Assembly (NCBI RefSeq): GCF_002162135.1
Contig: NZ_CP021382.1
Coordinates: 248,001 to 312,000 of the forward strand
DNA from: Cellvibrio sp. PSBB006
Lineage (GTDB): Bacteria > Pseudomonadota > Gammaproteobacteria > Pseudomonadales > Cellvibrionaceae
Direction: 5' to 3'
Length of the DNA stretch: 64,000 bases
The position numbers and the translations under genes are program-made. Below are positions 17,022 through 25,061 of the stretch, in pieces; position 1 is the first letter of the stretch; each line of letters starts with the position of its first letter. The notes under the pieces are model-generated. The model was not told where the DNA came from, did not search any database, and saw only the letters and a program-made list of their open reading frames with translations.

Positions 17022-17960
17022 TCATTCTTTTTCAGTAGACTCATCGGTGAACAAGAGTTCCATCAATTCCAGTACTTGTGGGTCACGTAATAAGGCCATG
17101 CGATCATTACTCTGGAGTTTATGTTGCAGGTCAGGGTCATTCAATATGGCTTGAACGCGTTCATCATTTTTTTTGCGCTGCACTTTTTGCCAGATATTGC
17201 TCATCTGCATGGCCAGTATCTCGTCAACATTCTCAGCATGGGCAATGTCACTGTGGCGTAACAGCTGTTGCAGATGTTCGTCCTGGGCCAGTTGTTGAAA
17301 GTCCGGATTTTGTAGCAGCGTTGCAATATCTCCCTCTTCAAGCTGTGATTGAAATTGTGGGTCTTGCAGTAACTGCTTGAAAGCCTCGTTACTTAGCACC
17401 TGATTCAGATGTTCGCCCATCTCCACCGGATCTTCCACAAACGCAATGGCCAGAGGTGCTGCTTCCGGGTAGGTCTGTTCCAGGACTTTTGCTGTGGCTT
17501 GACTCATCAGGCCGCGGGTTTTTTGTGCGATCAGCGTATCGTTATCAAATTTGTCGGGGTGTTTTAATTCCTGGTAAATACTGATGCCATAGACCACCAG
17601 TACACCCAGGAGGCAGCCAACGCCGGTACCCACCAACATACCACCCAAACGTGACATACCGGACAAGCCGGCGTTGGTAGAAACCGCTTGCTCCAGAAAG
17701 CTGAACACGACGCCCACCACCAAACTTGCGACGATGAAAGCGATTAATCCCGCCGAAAAATACAGCAGCAATCCGTCAAGCCCGGTCATATCCTGGAGCA
17801 GTTTAGCGACTGGTTTAAGCCCATAAATCGCAGCCGCGTAACCGGCGATCAGGCTGATGATGCCGCCCAAGGCACCAAAGAAACCTTTACGCAAACCCTG
17901 AATAGCAAAAATAAGCACCACAATAATAAATACGCCCAGGCTAAGGGTCATGTTCGTCAC
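17022..17960 (-). CDS. CvpA-family membrane protein with long C-terminal repeat region
   Basis: A 312-residue protein. The first 130 residues are a four-helix CvpA (colicin V production) domain with the early RKGFFGALGG motif. The remaining 180 residues are cytoplasmic and rich in DP/NP-centred repeats (LLQDPQFQSQL, LLQNPDFQQL, ILNDPDLQHKL, LLRDPQVLEL) that resemble STI1-like helical repeats of co-chaperones. Ordinary CvpA proteins are about 160-200 residues, so this tail is an addition. The start is either the GTG at 17960 or the ATG at 17951. It is followed upstream by a diguanylate cyclase gene only 20 bases away, which suggests cotranscription. Confidence 0.85.
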   Translation of the reverse strand: MTNMTLSLGVFIIVVLIFAIQGLRKGFFGALGGIISLIAGYAAAIYGLKPVAKLLQDMTGLDGLLLYFSAGLIAFIVASLVVGVVFSFLEQAVSTNAGLSGMSRLGGMLVGTGVGCLLGVLVVYGISIYQELKHPDKFDNDTLIAQKTRGLMSQATAKVLEQTYPEAAPLAIAFVEDPVEMGEHLNQVLSNEAFKQLLQDPQFQSQLEEGDIATLLQNPDFQQLAQDEHLQQLLRHSDIAHAENVDEILAMQMSNIWQKVQRKKNDERVQAILNDPDLQHKLQSNDRMALLRDPQVLELMELLFTDESTEKE

Positions 17961-17980
17961 AGTCTCCGATAAATAGGAAA

Positions 17981-19150
17981 TTAATGATGTTGATGTGTTT
18001 CGGCTTTTCGGTTGTACATTGCTTTATCGGCCGTGAGTATAGCTGAATCAAAGTCACGTTCGTCGGTGAATGTTGCTATGCCCCAGGAGACGGAGTAGGT
18101 AAGTTTATCCCGCTCGGACAATACACTGAGCTGTTCACGAATAAGTTGCATGCGCTTTTCAGCCTCGGCGAGCGGTAAATCAAAACACACCAGAACAAAT
18201 TCATCACCGCCATAACGAAACAAATAGTCATGGGCGCGCATGGATTCCCTGAGCGTTCGCGCGATACAGCAAATGGCCTGATCGCCAACGCTGTGGCCAT
18301 GCAGGTCATTGATCGGTTTGAGGTTGTCGATATCAATCATCACCACCACACCGTGGCGCTGGCGCAGACGTTTCTTGAGTTCGGTTAAGGCATGGCGGTT
18401 AAAGCAGGTGGTCAGGGAATCCTGGTGCGCCAGTAGCGCCATATTATCCCGCTCGGTTTGTAATAATTGGTTGGCCCGCTCAAGGGTAGCTTTCATGTTG
18501 ACGGCGGCAATTGTCAATAAACTGAAGGCCAGCATGACTTCGATTATCAGATCGAAGATCGACTGATACGCGCTGTAATTGTTTGCCAGCATCTCACCTA
18601 GATATTCAGCTGAGAATAAACGAAGGCCATTCGCAAAAAATGCCAGGATCAAGAGCGACAATGAGAGCAGGGCGAGCAATTTCACCCAGGGGTAGCGTAT
18701 CGGCAAGGTCATATTTAATAGAGCGATCCATGCGGGTACCAGCGAGAGGGAAAAGGCTATGGCATGCAAACGAAATTGCGCGGAGAAATCATCGCCATAT
18801 GCCTGCAATACACCGGACCAGATGATAGCTAGGGGCAGCAGCCAGCGTAAGCGCGACCAATAAGGATATTTACCCGTGGGAAAGCTGATGAAACCGAGCC
18901 AGAGAAAGATAGCAAAGAGATATTCGCCAAAAAAGTACCCGTAGGTTAGCCAGGCCAGTTCGGGCCAGCGAAACGCGATTTGCAGGGCAACCAGTGCCAG
19001 GGAAAGTGCTAACCAAGCGCGTACCCACCAGCGAAAGTAAGTACGGGGCAGGACCCTGAAGAGCAGATTGAAGAGTAATGCAATACTGATCACTCCAAAA
19101 GTCTGAATCAGTTGTCCCAGGATGCTGAGGCTGGTGAGGTCGGGTAGCAA
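17981..19150 (-). CDS. Membrane-bound diguanylate cyclase
   Basis: A 389-residue enzyme that makes c-di-GMP from two GTP. It has about seven N-terminal transmembrane helices (about 10-220), a short coiled linker (ATLERANQLLQTERDNMALLAHQD) and a GGDEF domain (about 225-385). The active site YGGDEF is intact and the inhibitory I-site RAHD stands five residues before it, so product inhibition is expected. The membrane part resembles no named sensor I can identify. It is transcribed toward the cvpA-like gene 20 bases downstream. Its product could feed the LapD receptor encoded at the left of the window. Confidence 0.9.
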   Translation of the reverse strand: MLPDLTSLSILGQLIQTFGVISIALLFNLLFRVLPRTYFRWWVRAWLALSLALVALQIAFRWPELAWLTYGYFFGEYLFAIFLWLGFISFPTGKYPYWSRLRWLLPLAIIWSGVLQAYGDDFSAQFRLHAIAFSLSLVPAWIALLNMTLPIRYPWVKLLALLSLSLLILAFFANGLRLFSAEYLGEMLANNYSAYQSIFDLIIEVMLAFSLLTIAAVNMKATLERANQLLQTERDNMALLAHQDSLTTCFNRHALTELKKRLRQRHGVVVMIDIDNLKPINDLHGHSVGDQAICCIARTLRESMRAHDYLFRYGGDEFVLVCFDLPLAEAEKRMQLIREQLSVLSERDKLTYSVSWGIATFTDERDFDSAILTADKAMYNRKAETHQHH

Positions 19151-19264
19151 GATACATCCTCGTCATAAACGAGAGGGGCTTTATCAGCCTAATTGACTAC
19201 AAGACTATTTTCCAGTCAGTTTTTAACGCAGTGCTGACAACGCTGGTAATTTTTTAGCGTTTCC

Positions 19265-20080
19265 CTAGGGCTCGCGCGTCAGAGATTTCCCACACGCTTT
19301 ACAATAGGCTGCGTCATTATCATGGCCTGATTTCAAACAACTGGGGCAGCTGATGGCACGACGCTCGCGCGCCATCTCCTGTGCCAGTTCGGCCGTGAGG
19401 ATACCGGTAGGAATAGCGATGATCGAATAACCCGTCAGCATAACTGCAGCAGCGACAATCTGCCCCAGGACCGAATGCGGCGTAATATCGCCATAACCGA
19501 CAGTGGTAATCGTTACGATGGTCCAATAAATACTTTTGGGGATACTGGTAAAGCCGTTGCCGGGGCCTTCAACCAGATACATGATGGACCCGAAGATAAT
19601 CGCCAGTATGAGTACCGCCACAAAAAAGACAAAAATCTTGCGGCGTGCGTGGAGCATGGCATTGATCAACAGGTTCGCTTCGGACATATAGCGCACCAGC
19701 TTCAGGATTCGGAAGATGCGCAACACCCGCAGTAAACGAACAACCAGAAGATAATTTGCACCCGGAAAAAAGATGCTGAGGTAGGTCGGCAGTATCGACA
19801 CCAGATCGCAGATGCCATAAAAGCTGCGTATGTATTGCCAGCGACCCGGTGAGCAGTAGATGCGCAGACCATATTCTATGGTAAACACAATCGTAAAAAA
19901 CCACTCGGCGGCCAACAGCAGGCTACCAAATTGTGACGCGACGGATTCAATAGAATCGAGTACCAGCACTAACACGCTCAACAGGATGGTATAAATCAAT
20001 ACCACATCGAAGAGTTTCCCCGCCGGCGTGTCGGTGCCAAAGATGATGATATACAGTTTGTGTTTTAGCGCGGTAGACAT
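19265..20080 (-). CDS. Voltage-gated potassium-channel-like protein with C-terminal zinc ribbon
   Basis: A 271-residue six-helix channel. Helices S1-S4 cover about 25-135. S4 has regularly spaced arginines (VVRLLRVLRIFRILKLVRYM), and the pore loop has the potassium selectivity filter TTVGYGD (about 195). After S6 the short cytoplasmic tail ends with CPSCLKSGHDNDAAYCKACGKS, two CxxC pairs eleven residues apart that look like a zinc ribbon. The family name is 'ion transporter', Kv type. The gene lies 26 bases downstream of the Vgb-like gene on the same strand. Confidence 0.92.
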   Translation of the reverse strand: MSTALKHKLYIIIFGTDTPAGKLFDVVLIYTILLSVLVLVLDSIESVASQFGSLLLAAEWFFTIVFTIEYGLRIYCSPGRWQYIRSFYGICDLVSILPTYLSIFFPGANYLLVVRLLRVLRIFRILKLVRYMSEANLLINAMLHARRKIFVFFVAVLILAIIFGSIMYLVEGPGNGFTSIPKSIYWTIVTITTVGYGDITPHSVLGQIVAAAVMLTGYSIIAIPTGILTAELAQEMARERRAISCPSCLKSGHDNDAAYCKACGKSLTREP

Positions 20081-20106
20081 AGCATGTTTTATTAACGAAT
20101 TGATTA

Positions 20107-21135
20107 TCAGGGCAAGGTCGCTCGACCAATCGTATTGGTATCAGTACCGAACCAGAGTGCATTTTCTTTTTCGTCATACACCATATGCCGCACGGTACCG
20201 CCACCGCTTTTTATTTCCGTTGGGGTACCAAAGGTATTGCTGGACGGATCAAAGCTCACCAGGCGATTGGGCTGCATGCCTGTTTCAACAAACCACACGT
20301 GGCCTTGTTGATCGGCAGCTACAGCATAAGGGCGGGATTTTTCCTGCGCGGGCGTGCGCCACTCATCAATAGCGCCGGTCGAGGGGTTATAACGCCCCAG
20401 ATGACCTTCGGCATAATCGACATACCACACCATGCCGTCGGGGGTTATCGCCAGCCGGCGCGGACGATTTTCGGCGCGGGGCAAGGTGATTTCAATAATC
20501 TTGCCGTCTTCAATGGTGGCGAGTTTGTTGGTGCCAAAAAGTGCAATCCAGGGTTTATCATTCTTGTCGACTAACAAACCGTAAGGACGCGCATTTTTGG
20601 TAGCCACCTCGTGCAATGTAATTTTTTCGGTGTCAGTTTTTAGAAAACCAATCTGGTTGCCGCCCTGCACGGTAAACCAGATATCGCCGCCGCGCGTAAA
20701 ATCCATGGTGTGCACATCGCGAGGCCCTTCGCCGGGCAACATAAATTTCTCGATAGCACCGGTTTCGGGATTGACCAGGCCGATGTGCTCCGCACGATTA
20801 CCGGCATACCAGGCGCCGCGTTTATTGGCGATCACCGTATGCGGTCCGGTGCCCGCATCCAACGCGTAGCGTTTGAATTCGCCACTGCCGGGGTTGAGCG
20901 TGGCTACATAATCGCTGTTTTGGCCGACAAACCAGATTGTATTCGGACCGCCGACCCAGGGATCGCGGGGGAGGGACTTCTCCCAGGGAACCGTCCATTC
21001 AGTAATGGTGACCTGTTTTTCGGTAACCTGCTTGGTCTTTTCGGTAATGTCATGTGAGGTGTCTGCGAAGGCAGCACAGGAAAAAAATAACACGCTGACA
21101 AGTGCGGACATGCGGGACGATGCGAGCAGCTTCAT
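20107..21135 (-). CDS. Periplasmic Vgb-like (streptogramin lyase-family) beta-propeller
   Basis: A 342-residue protein with a signal peptide (to about residue 24, CAAFA) and a seven-bladed propeller with repeated 'xxWFVxxxGNxIGxxxPxTG' blades (for example IWFVGQNSDYVATLNPGSGEF and VWFVETGMQPNRLVSFDPSS). It resembles virginiamycin B lyase by fold. True Vgb enzymes are cytoplasmic and about 300 residues, so antibiotic lyase activity should not be assumed for this exported protein. It may form an operon with the downstream channel gene. Confidence 0.8.
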   Translation of the reverse strand: MKLLASSRMSALVSVLFFSCAAFADTSHDITEKTKQVTEKQVTITEWTVPWEKSLPRDPWVGGPNTIWFVGQNSDYVATLNPGSGEFKRYALDAGTGPHTVIANKRGAWYAGNRAEHIGLVNPETGAIEKFMLPGEGPRDVHTMDFTRGGDIWFTVQGGNQIGFLKTDTEKITLHEVATKNARPYGLLVDKNDKPWIALFGTNKLATIEDGKIIEITLPRAENRPRRLAITPDGMVWYVDYAEGHLGRYNPSTGAIDEWRTPAQEKSRPYAVAADQQGHVWFVETGMQPNRLVSFDPSSNTFGTPTEIKSGGGTVRHMVYDEKENALWFGTDTNTIGRATLP

Positions 21136-21338
21136 TGTGCAAACCTCTTATCAATAATTGTCGGTTTTGTTGGCGGCAATGATGAACACCACAGGCGTTA
21201 AGGCTATCGTTTTATTGACGCCAGCAGCATATAAAAATTCCTTGGGTGTTGTGTTGATCAGTTCATAGCAACAGAAGCCGGAATTTGAAACACTGGGCAT
21301 AGCTTAATCGACTACAGCTTTTTATAACAGGAATTAAC

Positions 21339-22799
21339 ATGTATTCAACAATTACCCGATTGATCGGCACCGTGTGTATTTTGTCATTGTTTGCCTGCGG
21401 CGGCGGTTCATCCTCGGATGGCCCTTCATCAAGTTCGCCTGCCAGTGAACGCTCCAGTTCTTCCGCAAGTTCAACACCTGTCGTGTCTTCAGCCTCCTCC
21501 AGCGATGTCAGTAGCTCGGTGTCAATACCATCGTCAGTGAGTAGTGCTTCGCTCAGCTCATCAATCAGCAGCGCGAGCCAAGGCTTCTCCAGCTCATCCG
21601 ACAGTACGCTATCTGATATTCCCCTGCAAAGCCAGATTACCAAAGTGCAACCGATGACCGGCATTGTGTTATGGGCGGATTCACACAATAGCAGTGTGTT
21701 AAAAACCGAAGACGACTACATTCAACTTGAGTACGCCTATGTACGCCCCAGTGATGTGGTGACGGGTGATAACCAGTATGACTGGAGCATGGTGGATAAT
21801 TTACTGGCGCAAGTGAGTGGGCGCGGTAAACAGGTAATCCTGCGCTGGTACTACGTTTATCCGGGGCGCGAAACGGCGGTGCCGGATTACATCAAAGACG
21901 ATAGCAATTACCACGAAACTATCGAATCCAGCGAAGGAGAGGACACAGGTTTTCCCGACTGGTCGCACCCTGAGTTACAACAGGCACACCTGGATTTCTA
22001 TACCGCCTTTGCCGCGCGCTACGACCATGATCCGCGTATCGCATTTTTGCAGGTAGGCTTCGGATTGTGGGGCGAGTACCACATTTACGATCCCGAGGTC
22101 CGGTTGGGAGAAAATTTTCCATCCAAAGCCTTCCAGACAACATTTCTAAAACATCTTGATACGGTTTTCGATGAGTTGCATTGGAGTATCTCGATCGACG
22201 CCGGTGACAGCAGCAATACGCCGATCGCCAACGATGCTGAATTGCGGGCGCTGCAGTTCGGCAACTTCGACGATTCATTCATGCACAGCGAACACGCGGA
22301 CTACAACGCGGATATGTGGCGAGTATTCAGCCATACCGCTCGCTATGCACATTCACCCCACGGCGGTGAACTCAGCTACTACTCCGATTATGATCAGGAA
22401 AATGCGCTCAACGTTGAGGGCATGTACGGCAGAACCTACGAGGCGTTAAGCGAAGAATTCAACATCACCTACATGATCGGCAACGATCAGCCGGAATACC
22501 AGAGCAATGAGCGCATCAAACAAGCGGGCATGGCGAACGGTTATAAATTCCATATCACAGCCTTTCAAGCATCATCATCGCATTCGGTGGTGACTGTTGA
22601 GAATCGCGGCATCGCGCCGATTTATTATGACGCCTATGTGGCAATCAATGGTGTGCGGGCTGAACAATCATTAAAAGGCTTGTTGCCCGATGAATCGCTG
22701 CAAGTGGAGATTAATGCCGGTGGCAGCGAGCCTGTGCTGACGATTGAAAGTGACCGGTTGGTAGCAGGGCAGGTGATACAGTTTGAAGCAGATTTATAA
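21339..22799 (+). CDS. Poly-Ser-linked lipoprotein with DUF4832-type C-terminal domain
   Basis: A 486-residue protein with a lipoprotein signal peptide (lipobox LFAC at about residue 20), then a Ser/Gly linker of about 70 residues typical of Cellvibrio surface enzymes. A TIM-barrel-like domain follows (about 110-390; LRWYYVYPG, RIAFLQVGFGLWGEYH and the SIDAGDSSN segment). A DUF4832-type region and small beta-sandwich end (about 390-486, VVTVENRGIAPIYYDAYV) complete it. The FLQVGFGLWGEYH segment resembles the acid-base strand of clan A glycosidases, but no activity is known for DUF4832. It is probably an outer-membrane lipoprotein acting on or binding polysaccharide. Confidence 0.8.
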   Translation: MYSTITRLIGTVCILSLFACGGGSSSDGPSSSSPASERSSSSASSTPVVSSASSSDVSSSVSIPSSVSSASLSSSISSASQGFSSSSDSTLSDIPLQSQITKVQPMTGIVLWADSHNSSVLKTEDDYIQLEYAYVRPSDVVTGDNQYDWSMVDNLLAQVSGRGKQVILRWYYVYPGRETAVPDYIKDDSNYHETIESSEGEDTGFPDWSHPELQQAHLDFYTAFAARYDHDPRIAFLQVGFGLWGEYHIYDPEVRLGENFPSKAFQTTFLKHLDTVFDELHWSISIDAGDSSNTPIANDAELRALQFGNFDDSFMHSEHADYNADMWRVFSHTARYAHSPHGGELSYYSDYDQENALNVEGMYGRTYEALSEEFNITYMIGNDQPEYQSNERIKQAGMANGYKFHITAFQASSSHSVVTVENRGIAPIYYDAYVAINGVRAEQSLKGLLPDESLQVEINAGGSEPVLTIESDRLVAGQVIQFEADL

Positions 22800-22810
22800 A
22801 GCCTGAAAGA

Positions 22811-22838
22811 AAAAGAGCCTGATAGCGGGCTCTTTCTC
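22811..22838. terminator. Terminator after DUF4832 lipoprotein gene
   Basis: AAAGAGCC at 22812-22819 pairs with GGCTCTTT at 22828-22835. It lies between the convergent lipoprotein and YCII genes and has A/T-rich flanks on both sides, so it may work in both directions. Confidence 0.75.
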
Positions 22839-22852
22839 ATGCTGGGCATCAA

Positions 22853-23224
22853 TTAGTTATACCGCGTGTCAGTGCTCAGCCCTGACTCGATTGGCCGCAC
22901 TTCAATCTTGCCTAAGCGGGCGGACGGCCAGTTCAAGGCGATCTGCACAGCTTCTTCCTGATCTTTAACATCAATCAGGAAAAACCCTCCCAACTGCTCC
23001 TTGGTTTCCGCAAAAGGCCCGTCGGTAATGGAAGAAATGCCGTTGCGAATTTGCACGGTGTTAGCCTTGCGTGCACTTTGCAGCGGCTCGGTCATAATCA
23101 ACTTACCGTTTTGGCGCAAGCCATCCACATAAGCCAGGGTTTCATCACGCAAACGTAACCATTCATCGTGCGGCATTTGATGGAAAATGTTTTCATCTTC
23201 ATAAGCGAGACAGAGAAATTTCAT
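22853..23224 (-). CDS. YCII-related (DGPF) domain protein
   Basis: A 123-residue protein from the ATG at 23224, which has AAGGA seven bases upstream; an in-frame start 16 codons earlier looks spurious. It begins MKFLCLAYEDE, has the DGPF motif (ITDGPFAETKEQLGGFFLIDV) and the ferredoxin-like fold of the YCII family. These small cytoplasmic proteins are often encoded near ECF sigma factors; none is adjacent here. Reaction unknown. Confidence 0.88.
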   Translation of the reverse strand: MKFLCLAYEDENIFHQMPHDEWLRLRDETLAYVDGLRQNGKLIMTEPLQSARKANTVQIRNGISSITDGPFAETKEQLGGFFLIDVKDQEEAVQIALNWPSARLGKIEVRPIESGLSTDTRYN

Positions 23225-23283
23225 GGATGAATCCTTCAGTGAATACAGTGTCGAGCCAGCTTCTGAATGCAACCGCTGCCGTT

Positions 23284-23502
23284 TTAGCGGCGGCGGTTAA
23301 CTTTACGGCTTTTAGACACCGTAGCTGTCTGGGGAGCATAGGGTTTGTTGATCAACAACTGAAAACCGCCAAACGTCATCGCCATCAACCCGACGCAGGT
23401 AGCGATAACAAACGCCTCGCGGCTAAAAAGCGCATAGGATAAGGGAATAATCAAAAAGCCAATTGCCAGAAAACCCCAGCCAAGTTTTTGGTTTTTACTC
23501 AT
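23284..23502 (-). CDS. Small membrane protein with two helices
   Basis: About 72 residues from the ATG at 23502 (CAGGA seven bases upstream). Two hydrophobic helices (about 7-25 and 33-51) form a hairpin, followed by a basic tail that ends in KVNRRR. No family recognised. It lies 59 bases upstream of the YCII gene on the same strand and may share its transcript. Confidence 0.7.
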   Translation of the reverse strand: MSKNQKLGWGFLAIGFLIIPLSYALFSREAFVIATCVGLMAMTFGGFQLLINKPYAPQTATVSKSRKVNRRR

Positions 23503-23568
23503 GATAGTCATCCTGTTATTTTTAGGTACAATGATTGTCAATGATAAAAATTTACTTGATAAAGTATT

Positions 23569-23997
23569 TTATTCTTTATTCAGCGCATGATTTTTCGTTA
23601 ATACGCATGATGAAAACTGAAGAAAGTCATTTAAATGAATCGTTATTATCTTCTCAACAATAGGCAGTAGCAATGTTTGGTAGTCATGAACTGCGATGTT
23701 GCGAAACCCGATCATTCGCTTCATGACATCCGCGAGATCGGCGTCAATCCAGCTTGCTTGCGCCAGCAGCGTAAATACATCTCTGGCGCTTTGAGGAATG
23801 CCCAATCGTTCCTGTCTGATAATATGTTGGCCCATATCAAGCGCAGCTTCGCAGGCGCGTTGTATGTTTAGAATGGCTGCATCCTGGCGGCTATAGTCAT
23901 TGGCAAAGTTGGGGCCTGCTTTCGCGTATTCCTCGCGTACTCTTTTGATGCATCGCTCAATACTGGAAGCTTTGTTAATGAGAACGTCATTTACCAT
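23569..23997 (-). CDS. hepT: HepT-like toxin of a MntA-HepT toxin-antitoxin pair
   Basis: A 142-residue all-helical DUF86/HepT protein. The conserved RX4HXY motif reads RNIAVHDY (about 98-105). In characterised pairs HepT is a HEPN RNase toxin and is silenced when MntA transfers AMP onto the tyrosine of that motif. The start overlaps the end of the mntA frame by 11 bases, so the two are translationally coupled, antitoxin first. The motif is intact, so the toxin is likely functional. Confidence 0.9.
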   Translation of the reverse strand: MVNDVLINKASSIERCIKRVREEYAKAGPNFANDYSRQDAAILNIQRACEAALDMGQHIIRQERLGIPQSARDVFTLLAQASWIDADLADVMKRMIGFRNIAVHDYQTLLLPIVEKIITIHLNDFLQFSSCVLTKNHALNKE

Positions 23998-24406
23998 AAA
24001 CAGCCCCGTCTTCTCTTATTTCATGCAACAACTCTGCTCTGGCTGTGTCCAGATCGGTTTTCTCACTCAGGATGAAAGCCTCATATAGCCCCGCCTGAAC
24101 ATCCTTTGCCCAGACGCATCGCCCCGTCGTAATAATTTGATATTGCATAACAGTCGATGCGGCGCGCAAATCCAATAGATCCACCTCGTAACCCAGCTTG
24201 TTCGCCAGTTGATTAGCCATCTCCCAAAGCAGTAGAGGGTCTGCATAACCCTCAACAAGAACCGCAAGATCCAGATCGCTATGTTCATTTGCAGTATCTT
24301 GAGCACGGCTACCAAAGGCATATACAGCCAACACGTTTGGAAGCGCGTCCCGCAGTATCGAACAGATCCATTGTTCAGTATCCGGCTTTATGGAGTAGAT
24401 GTTCAT
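23987..24406 (-). CDS. mntA: MntA-like minimal nucleotidyltransferase antitoxin
   Basis: A 139-residue nucleotidyltransferase with the GSx10DxD motif intact (GSRAQDTANEHSDLDLAV, about 33-50) and a third acidic position in YEVDLLDL (about 75). The family adenylylates the HepT tyrosine to neutralise it. It lies upstream of and overlaps hepT. The pair may stabilise this locus or limit phage; no other defence gene is immediately adjacent. Confidence 0.9.
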   Translation of the reverse strand: MNIYSIKPDTEQWICSILRDALPNVLAVYAFGSRAQDTANEHSDLDLAVLVEGYADPLLLWEMANQLANKLGYEVDLLDLRAASTVMQYQIITTGRCVWAKDVQAGLYEAFILSEKTDLDTARAELLHEIREDGAVYGK

Positions 24407-24526
24407 CGTATGGGTATCTGCTCGGTTTGTTGTTTGTAAGATAAGCGGAATTCTACAAAAAATATAGGCTTATCCCAACAAGTTCAAGGAAAACCATAAA
24501 GCTGGTTTGCGTGATCTTCTGTTTCT

Positions 24527-24835
24527 TTAAAGATTACCCGCATTATTTTCTTCTTCATTCCACTCAGCTGCGTACCCGGCTCTTTTGAGATAATCGCCAA
24601 TCGAATCGTGAAGTTTCTCTATCCAAAATTCAGTACCGCTTTCGCAGGGCGGGGATGCTCCACCTTGTGCTGAATGAGCGACCAGTCGCCAATAAAACCG
24701 GCTGAGGTGGATTGCCTCTGCCCGGGATGCAACGGCGTCCGCTGCGAGGATTTTTTTGGCAAGGGTATCTTGCAGCCGCTCCGCAAAGGCTAACGCCGCT
24801 ATCTTTTCATCCGGCATACTATAGACAATATTCAT
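24527..24835 (-). CDS. Hypothetical protein, 102 residues
   Basis: A small, mostly helical, acidic cytoplasmic protein with no recognised family. It contains two cysteines only (one in SPPCESGTEFW) and ends in a Glu/Asn-rich tail. No strong ribosome-binding site precedes the ATG. It lies 120 bases upstream of the MntA-HepT pair on the same strand and could be part of the same unit. Codon use and amino-acid content look protein-like. Confidence 0.5.
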   Translation of the reverse strand: MNIVYSMPDEKIAALAFAERLQDTLAKKILAADAVASRAEAIHLSRFYWRLVAHSAQGGASPPCESGTEFWIEKLHDSIGDYLKRAGYAAEWNEEENNAGNL

Positions 24836-25061
24836 ATGAGTCGCTCGCTCGGCAGGTATGCGTATTTATAGCTCACTTTCAAAAGCGATGCTCCCTGGGT
24901 CCAAAAATCCGGCCGCCCCATTTAGAGAATCCTACCCGATTATCCCTACTTCATGGCTTGTCATTTTACCCTAAGGCTATAAGATGCTTGGCGTCAGCCC
25001 ATAACGTCCGGCATTGCGTAAAGCGGCCCAATTTCCAGCTCGATGGTTTAACAGGTAGAGA

